A stretch of DNA of 64,000 nt from Bacteroidota bacterium (GCA_021796215.1 JAJYOK010000015.1:1-64000), one strand, 5' to 3'; positions 45,377-54,314 are shown, counted from the stretch's first letter. Numbers and translations: made by a program. The notes: generated by a model from the sequence alone, not told the origin.

Positions 45377-45407
45377 GATGGTCTCCACCTTCAAGGTGGA
45401 GGCCGTC
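45377..45407. repeat. Hairpin between kdsA and the zinc-ribbon gene
   Basis: Fifteen-base arms (GATGGTCTCCACCTT and AAGGTGGAGGCCGTC, two G-U pairs) around one base. Read on the minus strand, the AAGGTGGAG word of the stem is the best ribosome-site candidate for the downstream gene but lies about 15 nt from its ATG. It shares the CACCT/AGGTG core with 5448-5478. Confidence 0.6.
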
Positions 45408-45429
45408 TTAACTGTTAAAAATAAAATAC

Positions 45430-46275
45430 TCATAACCATCCGTTGCGTTTCGCCAGCTCATCAATAGAAATAATTTGCGTCAGCAACTGTTCCAATCGCG
45501 ATAAAGGAAGCTGGCTTGCGGCGTCGCTGAACGCCTTTTCGGGATGCGGATGCGTTTCCACAAACAAGCCGCTGATACCGACCGCAGCGCCGGCTCGGGC
45601 AATTGGAAAAATAAATTCCGGCTGGCCGCCGCTTCGTCCTTCTTCATCACTCGGCAGCTGCACCGAATGCGTTGCATCTAAAATTACCGGATAACCGAAC
45701 GAGCGCATGATCTGAATTCCGCGCATGTCCACGACAAGATTGTGGTAACCGAACGATGTGCCGCGTTCTGTGACAAAAACTTTTTCATTGCCCGTTGAGG
45801 TAACTTTTTCAATCGGATGTTTGATATCTTCCGGTGCAAGGAACTGCCCTTTTTTGATATTCACAACTTTGCCGGTTTTTCCTGCTGCGATAAGCAGTTC
45901 GGTTTGACGGCAGAGAAACGCGGGAATTTGCAGCACATCGGCAACGTCAGCCGCGGCGGTGACTTCTTCCTGTGAATGAACATCGGTCAAAATCGGCATT
46001 GCAAAATTCTTTTTGACTTCCGCTAAAATCGAAAGAGCTTTATCCATGCCAATACCGACAAAACCTGAGACGCTCGTCCGGTTTGCTTTCTTGTATGACG
46101 ATTTGAAAATTACCGGCACATGCAGGCGTGCACAAATTTCTTTGATTTTCTCCGCAGTTGTCAGAACAAGATCGCGGCTTTCCACAACACACGGTCCGGC
46201 AATAAGCACCAGCGGCTGATTTCCACCGATTGCTATTGAATCTACAGCGATTGTTTTCATTTTCGAAGGAATCAT
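45430..46275 (-). CDS. kdsA: 3-deoxy-8-phosphooctulonate (Kdo8P) synthase
   Basis: 281-aa TIM-barrel enzyme that condenses arabinose-5-phosphate with PEP. Motifs are LIAGPCVVESRDL, FKSSYKKANRTS, TDVHSQEEV, IPAFLCRQTELL and the late FVETHPHPEKAFSDA. AFLCRQT with its Cys suggests the metal-dependent class seen in Aquifex. The ATG 46275 has no strong ribosome site, and ATG 46260 is an alternative. First gene of the LPS operon. Confidence 0.96.
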   Translation of the reverse strand: MIPSKMKTIAVDSIAIGGNQPLVLIAGPCVVESRDLVLTTAEKIKEICARLHVPVIFKSSYKKANRTSVSGFVGIGMDKALSILAEVKKNFAMPILTDVHSQEEVTAAADVADVLQIPAFLCRQTELLIAAGKTGKVVNIKKGQFLAPEDIKHPIEKVTSTGNEKVFVTERGTSFGYHNLVVDMRGIQIMRSFGYPVILDATHSVQLPSDEEGRSGGQPEFIFPIARAGAAVGISGLFVETHPHPEKAFSDAASQLPLSRLEQLLTQIISIDELAKRNGWL

Positions 46276-46370
46276 TTGGACTTAAGTGATGTAAAATAAG
46301 AATCTTTCGAGGGAAAGTAAAGAAATGGAGATGAGCGATCGTACCTTAATTGGCCCTATTCAGAGAAAAC

Positions 46371-46418
46371 CACAAAGGCACGAGAATAATGTACCTAAAA
46401 TTACTTCGTGCCTTCGTG
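46371..46418. repeat. CACCACAAAG-type hairpin, copy 3
   Basis: Left arm CACAAAGGCACGAG and right arm CTTCGTGCCTTCGTG pair over about 14 bases with a 19-nt loop, between kdsA and the amidase gene. Same words as at 5821-5855 and 27849-27869. Confidence 0.6.
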
Positions 46419-46458
46419 AGCTCGAGCTTACAAAATGGGTTTTTCACCCTCAATGCGT

Positions 46459-48279
46459 CTATTGCGCGGTTTTTGTCCTCACAAATTCTTCCAACCCCTT
46501 CACAATTTGCTCTGCCGCTTGTTCACGAAATGTCGGATCAAGAATACGGATTTCATCTTCCGGGTTTGAAAGAAAAGCGGTTTCTACAAGTACGTTGGGA
46601 AGCTGTGTCGGCGCATTGAGAGAAAAATTAAAACTGCCCACGCAGCCTTGCTGGCCAAGACCAAGCTCCAGCATTTTGCCGTACATAATTTCCGCTAACG
46701 GTTGGAAGCCGATATACCGATAATACGTGCTCACTCCTTTTGTCAATGCCGGGTCGCCGGTTTCTCCGGTGGAATTGCAATGGATACTGACAAGAATTTG
46801 CGCATTGGAGGAAATGATTTTGTCTGTCCGGTCTGACATGGAAACACTTGAATCATCGCTGCGTGTCATTACAACATGGACACCTTTCGATGTAAGAAGA
46901 GAATCAAGATTCTTTGCAAACATCAACGTCATATTTTTTTCAAGCACACCGGTCGAACCAACTGCACCGTTATTGTCTCCGCCATGTCCCGGATCCACCG
47001 CGATGGTAAATCCTGAAAGCGGCATATCCTGTGAAGCGACGACCGGCGGTCGGCGCAAGACAATTTTCATTGTTGAGTTGTTGACATAGCTGATATCATA
47101 TCCCCAATGCTGCTGATACGCAAGCGTAATGATCAAACGATAACGGTCAGCTTCCATTTGCTGCCACATAACACTTTTAATTCCCTTTGAACTAAGCTGT
47201 TGCGTGATCCAATTGGTGTTCGATGTCGCGCCAAAAATATCAACAATAAGCTGAGCAGGATTGACGCGTTGTTCGCTCAAGTACGGTAAACGCTGGCTGA
47301 GCGATACCGTCACCACATCTTCGCCTTGATTGCTGTTCGCGGATGAATCCTTGCCGGTCACGGTCAGCGTGCCGACCAATGAATTCGGCAGCGGCGTGTC
47401 GGACGGCAGCAACGATGTGAAAAATTGCGGAAGCCATGCATCCAGATCGTTGGAAAGATGCACGCGGTATTGGCTGCCGACTTTCCCCGTGACGACAACT
47501 CGAACGCCGTTTTGAATGTACCCTAATTTTGCACCGCCCAGGCGGTCCCTTCCCAAACCTGCATTGAGAAACGCATGTTTGCTTGTGATTTCCGCAACGA
47601 GTGGAAGTTCCTTCGGCATAATGGAAACTTTCCCCTTCGCGTACGCTTTTTCACTGCTCCAGAAACTTTTCTTCAAATAAAATTTTATCTGTGCATCCTT
47701 CACATCGTCACCTTCACGAACTTTGTAGCGGCCAATGTACACACCGCCAAGTCCATTTGCCTGATCCGGCGAAAGTTCGGTCATCGGAATTCCCGATTCC
47801 ACACCTTCAATATCAAACGATGCCTCGTGCTCCGGGCTTCCCTTAAAACGAACCTCAAGAACATCTCCCGCACCAAGCCACATGTCCTCAGATGGCTTCA
47901 TCATAGCCGATTCAATAACAACAGGATCGCTTGGCGAAGTTTTAAGCGGCTCTGGACGTTCCAGCACAAAATCCTTCTCAAGCGAATCTCCATTTGCTGC
48001 ACGAACAACAATCCGCAGCACAGATGTATCAAATGGAACATCCGCTGCACCGCAAAAAGCGCCGCTGGAATAAACTTTGACCTCCTTCCCATTAATGAAT
48101 GCGCGGGCAGAGGGAAGCGTTGAAGCAGAAATGCGCTGGCTGGAAAACGGATTGAGCGTTGTATCAGATTCCGGAACGATGACGCGAAGAAACAACGAAT
48201 CCGGGGGCGGTGCAGTTTGAGAAAATAATGAATAAGAAAAGAAAACAAAGGCGGCACAAAGGTATCGAAATGAGTTCAT
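46459..48279 (-). CDS. N-acetylmuramoyl-L-alanine amidase with AMIN- and SH3-like domains
   Basis: 606-aa cell-wall hydrolase. Start ATG 48279 (GGAGT upstream) opens a signal peptide MNSFRYLCAAFVFFSYSLFS. Then come an Ig-like region, an SH3-like segment (about 255-315, YIQNGVRVVVTGKVGSQYRV), an AMIN-like domain (about 320-410) and Amidase_3 (about 415-600). Zinc and catalytic residues appear in VDPGHGGDNNGAVG, LEKNMTL, VSIHCNS and VETAFLSNPED. It cuts the bond between muramic acid and the stem peptide. The frame stays open to 48522 only because it reads antisense through tRNA-Ala; that extension is not protein. Confidence 0.93.
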   Translation of the reverse strand: MNSFRYLCAAFVFFSYSLFSQTAPPPDSLFLRVIVPESDTTLNPFSSQRISASTLPSARAFINGKEVKVYSSGAFCGAADVPFDTSVLRIVVRAANGDSLEKDFVLERPEPLKTSPSDPVVIESAMMKPSEDMWLGAGDVLEVRFKGSPEHEASFDIEGVESGIPMTELSPDQANGLGGVYIGRYKVREGDDVKDAQIKFYLKKSFWSSEKAYAKGKVSIMPKELPLVAEITSKHAFLNAGLGRDRLGGAKLGYIQNGVRVVVTGKVGSQYRVHLSNDLDAWLPQFFTSLLPSDTPLPNSLVGTLTVTGKDSSANSNQGEDVVTVSLSQRLPYLSEQRVNPAQLIVDIFGATSNTNWITQQLSSKGIKSVMWQQMEADRYRLIITLAYQQHWGYDISYVNNSTMKIVLRRPPVVASQDMPLSGFTIAVDPGHGGDNNGAVGSTGVLEKNMTLMFAKNLDSLLTSKGVHVVMTRSDDSSVSMSDRTDKIISSNAQILVSIHCNSTGETGDPALTKGVSTYYRYIGFQPLAEIMYGKMLELGLGQQGCVGSFNFSLNAPTQLPNVLVETAFLSNPEDEIRILDPTFREQAAEQIVKGLEEFVRTKTAQ

Positions 48280-48441
48280 AAGGTACTCCGTGGTAAAATT
48301 ATGGTCAAAGAAATGTGCGGAAGTAAGGTAAATGATTTTTGATTGAAATGGAAGGGGTCGAAAAACATTTCTACGCGGGTTCATGGATTCAGGCTTGTCT
48401 TCAAAAACGAACTTTTGTATATTGTTACAACTTGAGTTTGA

Positions 48442-48514
48442 GGGGCTGTAGCTCAGTTGGGAGAGCGCTTCGTTCGCAACGAAGAGGTCGTCGGTTCGAT
48501 CCCGATCAGCTCCA
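48442..48514 (+). tRNA. tRNA-Ala(CGC)
   Basis: 73-nt cloverleaf. Acceptor stem GGGGCTG/CAGCTCC (one G-U) with discriminator A, D-arm GCTC...GAGC, anticodon stem CTTCG/CGAAG with loop TTCGCAA giving anticodon CGC, variable loop, and TPsiC arm with GGTTCGATC. The next bases are CA, so CCA is not fully encoded. A displaced copy of its 3' end follows 103 bp downstream. Confidence 0.95.
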
Positions 48515-48587
48515 CAAGACAATTTACGATAATTGGTAACTGCGCTTCATTTTTCAGAACCGTGAGGGCGTGGCGCCACAGGCGCCA

Positions 48588-48618
48588 AGGTCGTCGGTTC
48601 GATCCCGATCAGCTCCAC
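48588..48618 (+). pseudogene. Displaced 3' fragment of tRNA-Ala
   Basis: 31 bases identical to 48485-48515, running from the variable loop through the TPsiC arm to the acceptor end plus one base. The 5' part of a tRNA is absent. The 72 bp between carry a GGCGCC-rich palindrome (GTGGCGCCAC, 48570-48579) and no ORF. It looks like the leftover of an insertion that rebuilt the tRNA, or of a partial tandem duplication. Confidence 0.85.
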
Positions 48619-48659
48619 GCATCATTCAAAAAGTAAAGAAATATTATTCAGAAAAGAAT

Positions 48660-48690
48660 AAAAATCCCGCCCACGTGCGGGATTTTTATT
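48660..48690 (+). terminator. Terminator of the tRNA-Ala unit
   Basis: Stem AAAATCCCGC/GCGGGATTTT with a 6-nt loop and trailing TATTT, 42 bp after the displaced tRNA fragment. Confidence 0.8.
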
Positions 48691-48720
48691 TCCACCGCGT
48701 AAAATAAATATATTTGTACA

Positions 48721-48752
48721 TAAAAAAGCCCGGTGTGGGGGGGCACCGGGCT
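48721..48752 (-). terminator. Terminator of the K+ channel / CNB operon
   Basis: Stem AGCCCGGTG/CACCGGGCT (48727-48752) around a run of seven Gs. On the minus strand it is followed by TTTTT. It is 110 bp beyond the stop of the CNB gene. Confidence 0.7.
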
Positions 48753-48861
48753 CGACCTTTTAGTGTGCAACAATCAGGGGAGGAATTGCCGCACAGGTCA
48801 ATGGTAATATACAAAATAATTTTCGCCTGTCAAAGAAAAAAATAAATTCCCGCCGGCTAAA

Positions 48862-49374
48862 CTACCGCTCAAGCGCAAGACTCAGCGCAGTTGTGAGCTT
48901 GAGAACATCCTTTGTCGTTTTCTCAAGTCTTACACTAATAATTTTTGCGATATTCTTCAGCACATAGTATCCGATTTCATTATCCGCTTCAGCAAGTTGG
49001 AAAAAAGATTCCTGTGAAATAACAGCAAGCGCACATTTAGTTTTTGCGACAACGCTCGCGGTGCGTTCCGAATTTTCTTCAAAAAGCACCATCTCGCCAA
49101 AAAAAGCATAATGGCTTCCGTTGAATCGAATCAGAGATTTGTCGTGCTGGTTCATGCCGTGTCCCGCGACCTTCAACAACAGAGTTTTTGACACTTCCAC
49201 CTCACCGTCGAGGAGAATGAACATTTCGCTTCCCTTTTCTCCTTCTTTGATAATCGTGGTGTCGGCTTCCACCGCTTTCTCAACAATGAGTGTTCGTATT
49301 CTCTCAAGCTTTTCGTCGGGAAGCCCTTTGAAGAGAGGGATGTTCTTCAAAAACTCGATATCAATTTTCTTCAT
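48862..49374 (-). CDS. Cyclic-nucleotide-binding domain protein
   Basis: 170-aa single-domain protein with a CNB/CAP fold: FLKNIPLFKGLPDEKL entry helix, KEGEKGSEMFILLDGEVEVS barrel, FGEMVLFEENSERTASVVA phosphate-binding cassette (the usual Arg is in ERTAS). There is no DNA-binding domain, so it is not a Crp regulator. It starts 12 bp after the K+ channel gene with AAGAG upstream. The natural reading is a separately encoded ligand sensor for that channel; this is inference from the operon. Confidence 0.9.
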   Translation of the reverse strand: MKKIDIEFLKNIPLFKGLPDEKLERIRTLIVEKAVEADTTIIKEGEKGSEMFILLDGEVEVSKTLLLKVAGHGMNQHDKSLIRFNGSHYAFFGEMVLFEENSERTASVVAKTKCALAVISQESFFQLAEADNEIGYYVLKNIAKIISVRLEKTTKDVLKLTTALSLALER

Positions 49375-49386
49375 AGCATGTCTCTT

Positions 49387-50571
49387 TTACTTCGCTTGTG
49401 AGTCAATCGTTCCGATAACCACCGCCCAATCTTTTTTCTGAATTTGGTAGTCAAGCGGCGGGTTTACATCAACGCGCATTCCCATGCGCTCGGCGACATT
49501 AATGCCGGCCTCACGGAATTTTCGTTCAATGAACGCGTCAACTGCCGACATATCGTGTGAGAGAATGTCATTGAGGCTGACCGTTTCTTCTTCTGTGACA
49601 ATGCCAATGACCGTCCAGTTTTTTGCCCTCTTGAAATGAAGAAGGAGTTCTTCATAGGACTTCCCGATAAATTCTACCGGAATTGGTACGCGATGAAGGT
49701 CGTTACCGCGCTCATAATCGAGAAGCTCCATCGCGACTTGCGGTGCACCGGGGTAAAGTATCTGATTGGCAAGGAAAAATCCGACATGCTGGTCGCTCAC
49801 AATTACCTCATCCGCATTCGCGCGTTTGACGTGCTGAAGACTTTCACGATTCATAATATGCGTGATAACTTTCACCCGCGGATTGATTGATTTGATTGTA
49901 AGCAAAGCAAGAAGTGTTTTTTCATCGGACAATGCTCCTGTTTGCGGATTAGCATCAGGAACAATAATCGCGGCAACCGCTTCTTTCGCATTCGCACGAT
50001 TCAACACCGGCTCACGCGTGTAATCGCCGCGGACAAATTTTACCTCTAAGCGCGGAAATGCTTCAGTAATTACTTCCATGCGTTCCGGCGGCGCTTCATT
50101 CACCAGTACGATGTTCGTTGCATTTTCTTTAGTACCATACAAATTGAAAATGCGGAGAATCTCTTCTACATGCGAATTCCAGCCGCAGATGAGAACGTGT
50201 CCTGTAAAGTTAATATCTTGCAATCCTTGGCTCTCCTTTATTTTTCGTGCAACAAAAACAGACGAAATAGTTGCGGTGAATAATGAAATGAGAATCATGC
50301 CGCTGATAATCGTGATTGAACCGAAGATACGGCCAGCAACGGTAATCGGAACTTTGTCGCCATAGCCGACTGTGGCAACAGTCACTATCGCCCACCACAA
50401 TGCATCACCGAACGATGTAAACTGCGAGTGATTTTTATATCCTTCTGAAAAGTACACCAGCACCGCTCCGATGTTGATGAGCGCAATGATGGCAATTGAA
50501 AGCCTTGCCAGTTCATTTTTTCTTAATAGCTTGGCCGCTTGACGGACCACGCCCCGAAAATCGTTCTTCAT
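49387..50571 (-). CDS. Two-helix potassium channel with RCK (TrkA-N) domain
   Basis: 394-aa ion channel. TM1 is about residues 22-42; the pore region WWAIVTVATVGYGDKV holds the K+ selectivity filter TVGYGD; TM2 is about 83-108. A Rossmann RCK domain follows (about 128-265, HVLICGWNSHVEEILRIF) and then a C-terminal regulatory domain (about 285-390). The start overlaps the M23 peptidase stop by 4 bp. Channel identity is clear; ligand is unknown. It is followed by the CNB protein. Confidence 0.93.
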   Translation of the reverse strand: MKNDFRGVVRQAAKLLRKNELARLSIAIIALINIGAVLVYFSEGYKNHSQFTSFGDALWWAIVTVATVGYGDKVPITVAGRIFGSITIISGMILISLFTATISSVFVARKIKESQGLQDINFTGHVLICGWNSHVEEILRIFNLYGTKENATNIVLVNEAPPERMEVITEAFPRLEVKFVRGDYTREPVLNRANAKEAVAAIIVPDANPQTGALSDEKTLLALLTIKSINPRVKVITHIMNRESLQHVKRANADEVIVSDQHVGFFLANQILYPGAPQVAMELLDYERGNDLHRVPIPVEFIGKSYEELLLHFKRAKNWTVIGIVTEEETVSLNDILSHDMSAVDAFIERKFREAGINVAERMGMRVDVNPPLDYQIQKKDWAVVIGTIDSQAK

Positions 50572-52877
50572 CGAAATACCGTCAATGATTTTGTCGCGCG
50601 TGCAGTATTACCGGCACGGTCTTTAATTTCAATGGAAACGGTGTACTGTGCACGCGGCACAGGTTCAAATGGAATAAAAGATACACGGTGCCTTTCAGGG
50701 TTGTACTCCGGAATAACGCGTTCACCATTCATGAAAACATTGATCTCATCGGCATCAATACCGGAAAAATTATCGCGCACCGAAAAAGAAAACAACGGGT
50801 GACCGGAATTGTTGTAATGTGATGCGCTCCATCTTTGGATAACCGGCATTTTCGTATCTGTGAATATCCCGAATTCGCCTAACGAATGCTCTTTGCGGAG
50901 AAGGAAAGTATGAGCACGAACATCCCGTTGCGCGTGAGTGAATGTCCACTCGCCGCGGTCTTTCATATACAGCGCTATCTTGTCCCGTTCATCATACGTT
51001 ACCGGATAGTGCAGCGTTATTGTGCAGCCGCCGCGCAAAAGCTGATCTCGCGGCTCAATCGAGTACGTTGCCTCACCAATCTTTTTCACATAAAAATGCA
51101 CAGGCGTATAGACTGCACCGGCGTGAAATTCTGCAATAAAATTTCCATCGGTGGAAGAAACTGTCCCTCCCTGTTCCGGCGTAACAGAATTAATTTCAAA
51201 CGAATCAAATGCTTCTGACCGCTGACGGCCGGTTTCGCAAAACGCTTTAATGAACGATGTTCCGCTGTATGAATCGGAAAGGCGATACACACCGTCATAA
51301 CGCATTTCATTTACGGCATGCATTGCAACGTCCGCAATTGTTTTTTCTTGCTGCACTTCTACAACAGGCGGACTTGTCAACGGAGCGTTGGAGCAAACGC
51401 TGATCTTTAAAAACGAATCGGTAATCTCTTTTTCAATCCACACACGCGGCGCACTGCGCGGATGTTCAAAAAAGAAATAAGAGGGAAACGATTTTGTTCC
51501 CCAAATATTTTTCGCCGTTACCCGCACAACATCGCACTGCAGTCCCTCAAGTGAAATCAAAAGTGAATCACGCCCCGCCGTAAACTCTTTGGCATCATAT
51601 TCTTCTGCGTGCCATTGCTTTGCTGATAATTTCCTCGTTTCTATTTTTACTGAACGTATTTTGTCGAGATTCGGAACAACGACATATAATTGCTTATCTG
51701 CAACACCAAGAATTTCAACCGCAGGCGGATGATTGAGCACGAAAGTGCCGCTTAATTCGGATACATTGCCTGAAAAATCCGTTGCCAAAATTTTGAACGT
51801 ATGCATTCCTTCAGAAATTTTTTGTGAAGAAACTGCGCCATCATATAAAGAGGCTGAAGAATAAAACGGCAGTGTGTTTCCTTGATCAAGATACAATTTT
51901 TCAAACTCGCCGCGATGCTCACGCCAAAGGCTCCAGTCATACTCCAAGCCAATTTCCCGCGTTTCATCAACCGGAAATTTATTATGTGCCGATTGAAACA
52001 ATGTCCGACCATCTACCTGAAACTGAATCTTGTAAACTCCCCGCATATATCGTGAAGTCGGGCTTTTATCCTGTGCATCAACTTCGAAACCTGCCATGCC
52101 TGTGCATCGGATAACTTCAGGTATTCTGTACACTCCCCGCTTAATGTACCGCGGGAGAAAAAGCTGCGGGGCAAATTCATAATCAACAAATGATTTGGCA
52201 TCCAATGGCACCACCGCTAACCGCCGGAATATCGGAGGGTGCGTGTCATCGCTTTCTTTGATATCAGGACATAAAAACGGATTGATGGGATTAAATTTTT
52301 CATCCCGCACCTCGAAATGAAGATGTGCACTCCCTTCGCCGCTCTCTCCCGAATATGCAACAAGCTCTCCTTTCCGCACAACAATTTCTCCCGGTACAAA
52401 TTTCAACTCAACGGAAAATTTCCCTTTTCTCAATTGTTCCTCATGCACCAAACGTTCAAGCGCGGGGTTAAATGAATGCAAATGCGCATACGTTGTATAA
52501 TAACCGTCCGGATGGCGAAGCACAAGAAAACGTCCGTAACCGTACGGCGAAACCGATACTCTGGCAACATATCCGTCTCGTGCGGCGTACACTTCCATCC
52601 CAATTTTATTATGCGTACCAATATCAACACCGCCATGAAAATGCGTCGAACGAAATTCTGCAAACGTAGATGTGATGCGTTGATCGGAATTGATAGGCCA
52701 GCGATAATCGTCAAGGTCCGTCGTTATCGCTGGTGAAAACGCCGCGGGAGCAGAAAATTCCATTGCCTCCGAATTTGTTTCACCTGAATTTATAGGAACT
52801 CCGCCAAGCAGTGATAACAGCACAATGCCCGCTGCGACAAACAAAAAAAACTGTATTATTTTCTTAAAAATTTTCAC
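50568..52877 (-). CDS. M23 family metallopeptidase with Ig-like C-terminal domains
   Basis: 769 aa from GTG 52877, which lies one base after the FAH gene stop. An ATG 54 bp earlier would overlap that gene. A membrane helix (residues 7-25) precedes the M23/LytM domain (about 60-185). Zinc and catalytic residues are in TSTFAEFRSTHFHGGVDIG, YAHLHSF and SGEGSAHLHFEVRD. About 550 further residues form beta-rich Ig-like units, the last a Big-like FSVRDNFSGIDADEINVFMN. A periplasmic endopeptidase or divisome-type activator is likely. The long tail is unusual for this family. Confidence 0.9.
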   Translation of the reverse strand: MKIFKKIIQFFLFVAAGIVLLSLLGGVPINSGETNSEAMEFSAPAAFSPAITTDLDDYRWPINSDQRITSTFAEFRSTHFHGGVDIGTHNKIGMEVYAARDGYVARVSVSPYGYGRFLVLRHPDGYYTTYAHLHSFNPALERLVHEEQLRKGKFSVELKFVPGEIVVRKGELVAYSGESGEGSAHLHFEVRDEKFNPINPFLCPDIKESDDTHPPIFRRLAVVPLDAKSFVDYEFAPQLFLPRYIKRGVYRIPEVIRCTGMAGFEVDAQDKSPTSRYMRGVYKIQFQVDGRTLFQSAHNKFPVDETREIGLEYDWSLWREHRGEFEKLYLDQGNTLPFYSSASLYDGAVSSQKISEGMHTFKILATDFSGNVSELSGTFVLNHPPAVEILGVADKQLYVVVPNLDKIRSVKIETRKLSAKQWHAEEYDAKEFTAGRDSLLISLEGLQCDVVRVTAKNIWGTKSFPSYFFFEHPRSAPRVWIEKEITDSFLKISVCSNAPLTSPPVVEVQQEKTIADVAMHAVNEMRYDGVYRLSDSYSGTSFIKAFCETGRQRSEAFDSFEINSVTPEQGGTVSSTDGNFIAEFHAGAVYTPVHFYVKKIGEATYSIEPRDQLLRGGCTITLHYPVTYDERDKIALYMKDRGEWTFTHAQRDVRAHTFLLRKEHSLGEFGIFTDTKMPVIQRWSASHYNNSGHPLFSFSVRDNFSGIDADEINVFMNGERVIPEYNPERHRVSFIPFEPVPRAQYTVSIEIKDRAGNTARATKSLTVFR

Positions 52878-52878
52878 T

Positions 52879-53541
52879 CTACTTCGCAACCACGCGATGG
52901 TGCAATAAACCGATGCCGGGAATTTCCGCATCTATCACATCATTTGCAATGACCTGCCCTACACCTTCCGGCGTTCCAGTAAAAATAACATCTCCTTCTT
53001 CAAGCGTGAAAACCAACGAGAGAAATGCAATAATTTCATCTATCTTAAAAATCATCTTTCCTGTGTTCGAATGCTGCCGCTGCTTTCCATTCACACTTAA
53101 TTTGATATCAAGATTATACGGATCGCTAACTGATGCTTTCGGTACGAATGGAGAAAGTGGCGCTGAGGTATCAAATCCTTTTGCAATAGACCACGGACTG
53201 CCTTCTTTCTTTGCCTCCGATTGTTTGTCGCGCATTGTCATATCGAGCCCGATACCATAGCCAGCTACATAATTCATCGCATCGGACTTCGGAATATTTT
53301 TTCCTGCGGCTCCTATAAGAACGGTCAGTTCCACTTCATGGTGAACGTTTTTTGAAAGCGGCGGAAGAATAATATCGCCGCCATTTTCAATGATGGCGGT
53401 TGGCGGCTTTAAAAAAATCATCGGAGATTGCGGAACGTTCCCTCCAAATTCTTTTGCGTGCTCGGCATAATTTTTTCCCAAACATAAAATTTTACCGACG
53501 GGAATTTTTTTCTTTTCTGGTAGCAATGTAACAGTGTGCAT
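52879..53541 (-). CDS. Fumarylacetoacetate hydrolase family protein
   Basis: 220-aa enzyme of the FAH superfamily (FAHD1-like). It starts VGKILCLGKNYAEHAKEFGG, has the metal ligands in VHHEVELTVLIG, and DMTMRDKQSEAKKEGSPWSIAKGFD and FTGTPEGVGQV near the end. Related proteins act as acylpyruvate hydrolases or oxaloacetate decarboxylases; the exact substrate is open. ATG 53541 is chosen over a TTG at 53583 because MHTVTLLPEKKKIPVGK is the usual family beginning. The M23 gene follows directly. Confidence 0.9.
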   Translation of the reverse strand: MHTVTLLPEKKKIPVGKILCLGKNYAEHAKEFGGNVPQSPMIFLKPPTAIIENGGDIILPPLSKNVHHEVELTVLIGAAGKNIPKSDAMNYVAGYGIGLDMTMRDKQSEAKKEGSPWSIAKGFDTSAPLSPFVPKASVSDPYNLDIKLSVNGKQRQHSNTGKMIFKIDEIIAFLSLVFTLEEGDVIFTGTPEGVGQVIANDVIDAEIPGIGLLHHRVVAK

Positions 53542-53749
53542 AAGAGTAATAATTTGTTCGAGGTTGAAGTTATCGTGCGGCAATAAAACCGCCGAATCGG
53601 ATTATGATAAACACCGCCGCATCTGTGCGCCAATATAGAGAAGTGCAGAGATTTTATCAAGGAATATGGGAAAAGAACCGGATATTTCGTTTATTTCGCA
53701 TCTGACAGCGCCTTTTGCTTGCAATTATCATTGCTTTTTCCTACAATTC

Positions 53750-53785
53750 CACTCAGTCGCAGGCTGATCGGCCTTTGGCTGAGTG
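53750..53785. repeat. GGCTGATC REP-like hairpin, copy 2
   Basis: Outer arms CACTCAG/CTGAGTG and inner AGGC/GCCT around TGATCG. Words GGCTGATC, GGCCTTTGGCTGAG are shared with 22340-22371. It lies 32 bp before the MerR gene start. Confidence 0.7.
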
Positions 53786-53817
53786 TAGAATACTCACAAG
53801 CAATGAGGTGATGGTGT

Positions 53818-54237
53818 ATGAAATCTGTCGGTATCAAAAAACTTTATTATTCAATCAGTGAAGTAAGTAAGATTACCGATCTTGAACAGTATGTGTTGCG
53901 CTACTGGGAATCCGAATTCGAACAATTGAAACCGGCGAAAAACCGCGCGGGCAATCGCATTTACACGAACAAGGATATCAAGCTTATTCTGTACATCAAG
54001 CAACTGCTGCGGGAAGAGCGCTACACGATTGAAGGCGCAAAGCAAGTTCTCAAATCATGGACGCCTGAACTTGAAACCGGCGAGCAATTGTCTCTCCTTC
54101 CGGCAGATTCCGCAGTAACCCAACTGGCAGCTGACGTTCAAACAACACAGCCGACACAAATTCAATCCGAGAAATTGAAAGATGATATGAAAGAAATTAA
54201 AAATTTCTTGGAAGACCTATTGCAAAAACTCAACTGA
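53818..54237 (+). CDS. MerR family transcriptional regulator
   Basis: 139-aa regulator. The MerR winged helix covers residues 8-75 (YYSISEVSKITDLEQYVLRYWE, RAGNRIYTNKDIKLILYIKQ). After a short linker, a C-terminal coiled coil ends the chain (KLKDDMKEIKNFLEDLLQKL). The effector domain is very short with no Cys metal site, as in the widely conserved MerR proteins of this phylum. GAGGTG precedes the ATG. It is followed by a bidirectional terminator. Confidence 0.93.
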   Translation: MKSVGIKKLYYSISEVSKITDLEQYVLRYWESEFEQLKPAKNRAGNRIYTNKDIKLILYIKQLLREERYTIEGAKQVLKSWTPELETGEQLSLLPADSAVTQLAADVQTTQPTQIQSEKLKDDMKEIKNFLEDLLQKLN

Positions 54238-54270
54238 TTCAAGCTGTGTGAAAAAAAAGAAATGTACAAC

Positions 54271-54305
54271 AAAAAAGTCTTTGCAAAACAGCAAAGACTT
54301 TTTTT
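54271..54305. terminator. Bidirectional terminator between merR and the tRNA-Pro locus
   Basis: Ten-bp stem AAGTCTTTGC/GCAAAGACTT with A and T runs on both sides (54271-54305). It ends merR on the plus strand and the displaced tRNA-Pro unit on the minus strand. Confidence 0.9.
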
Positions 54306-54314
54306 ATGCAATGT

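Noticed and set aside
48280-48522. Long N-terminal extension of the amidase ORF
   Set aside because: These codons are antisense to tRNA-Ala and its flank. The signal peptide and ribosome site at 48279 show the real start.
53701-53718. Second copy of the tandem hairpins of 20654-20725
   Set aside because: Only about 18 bases match and the partner arm is missing, so I do not list it as a separate element.
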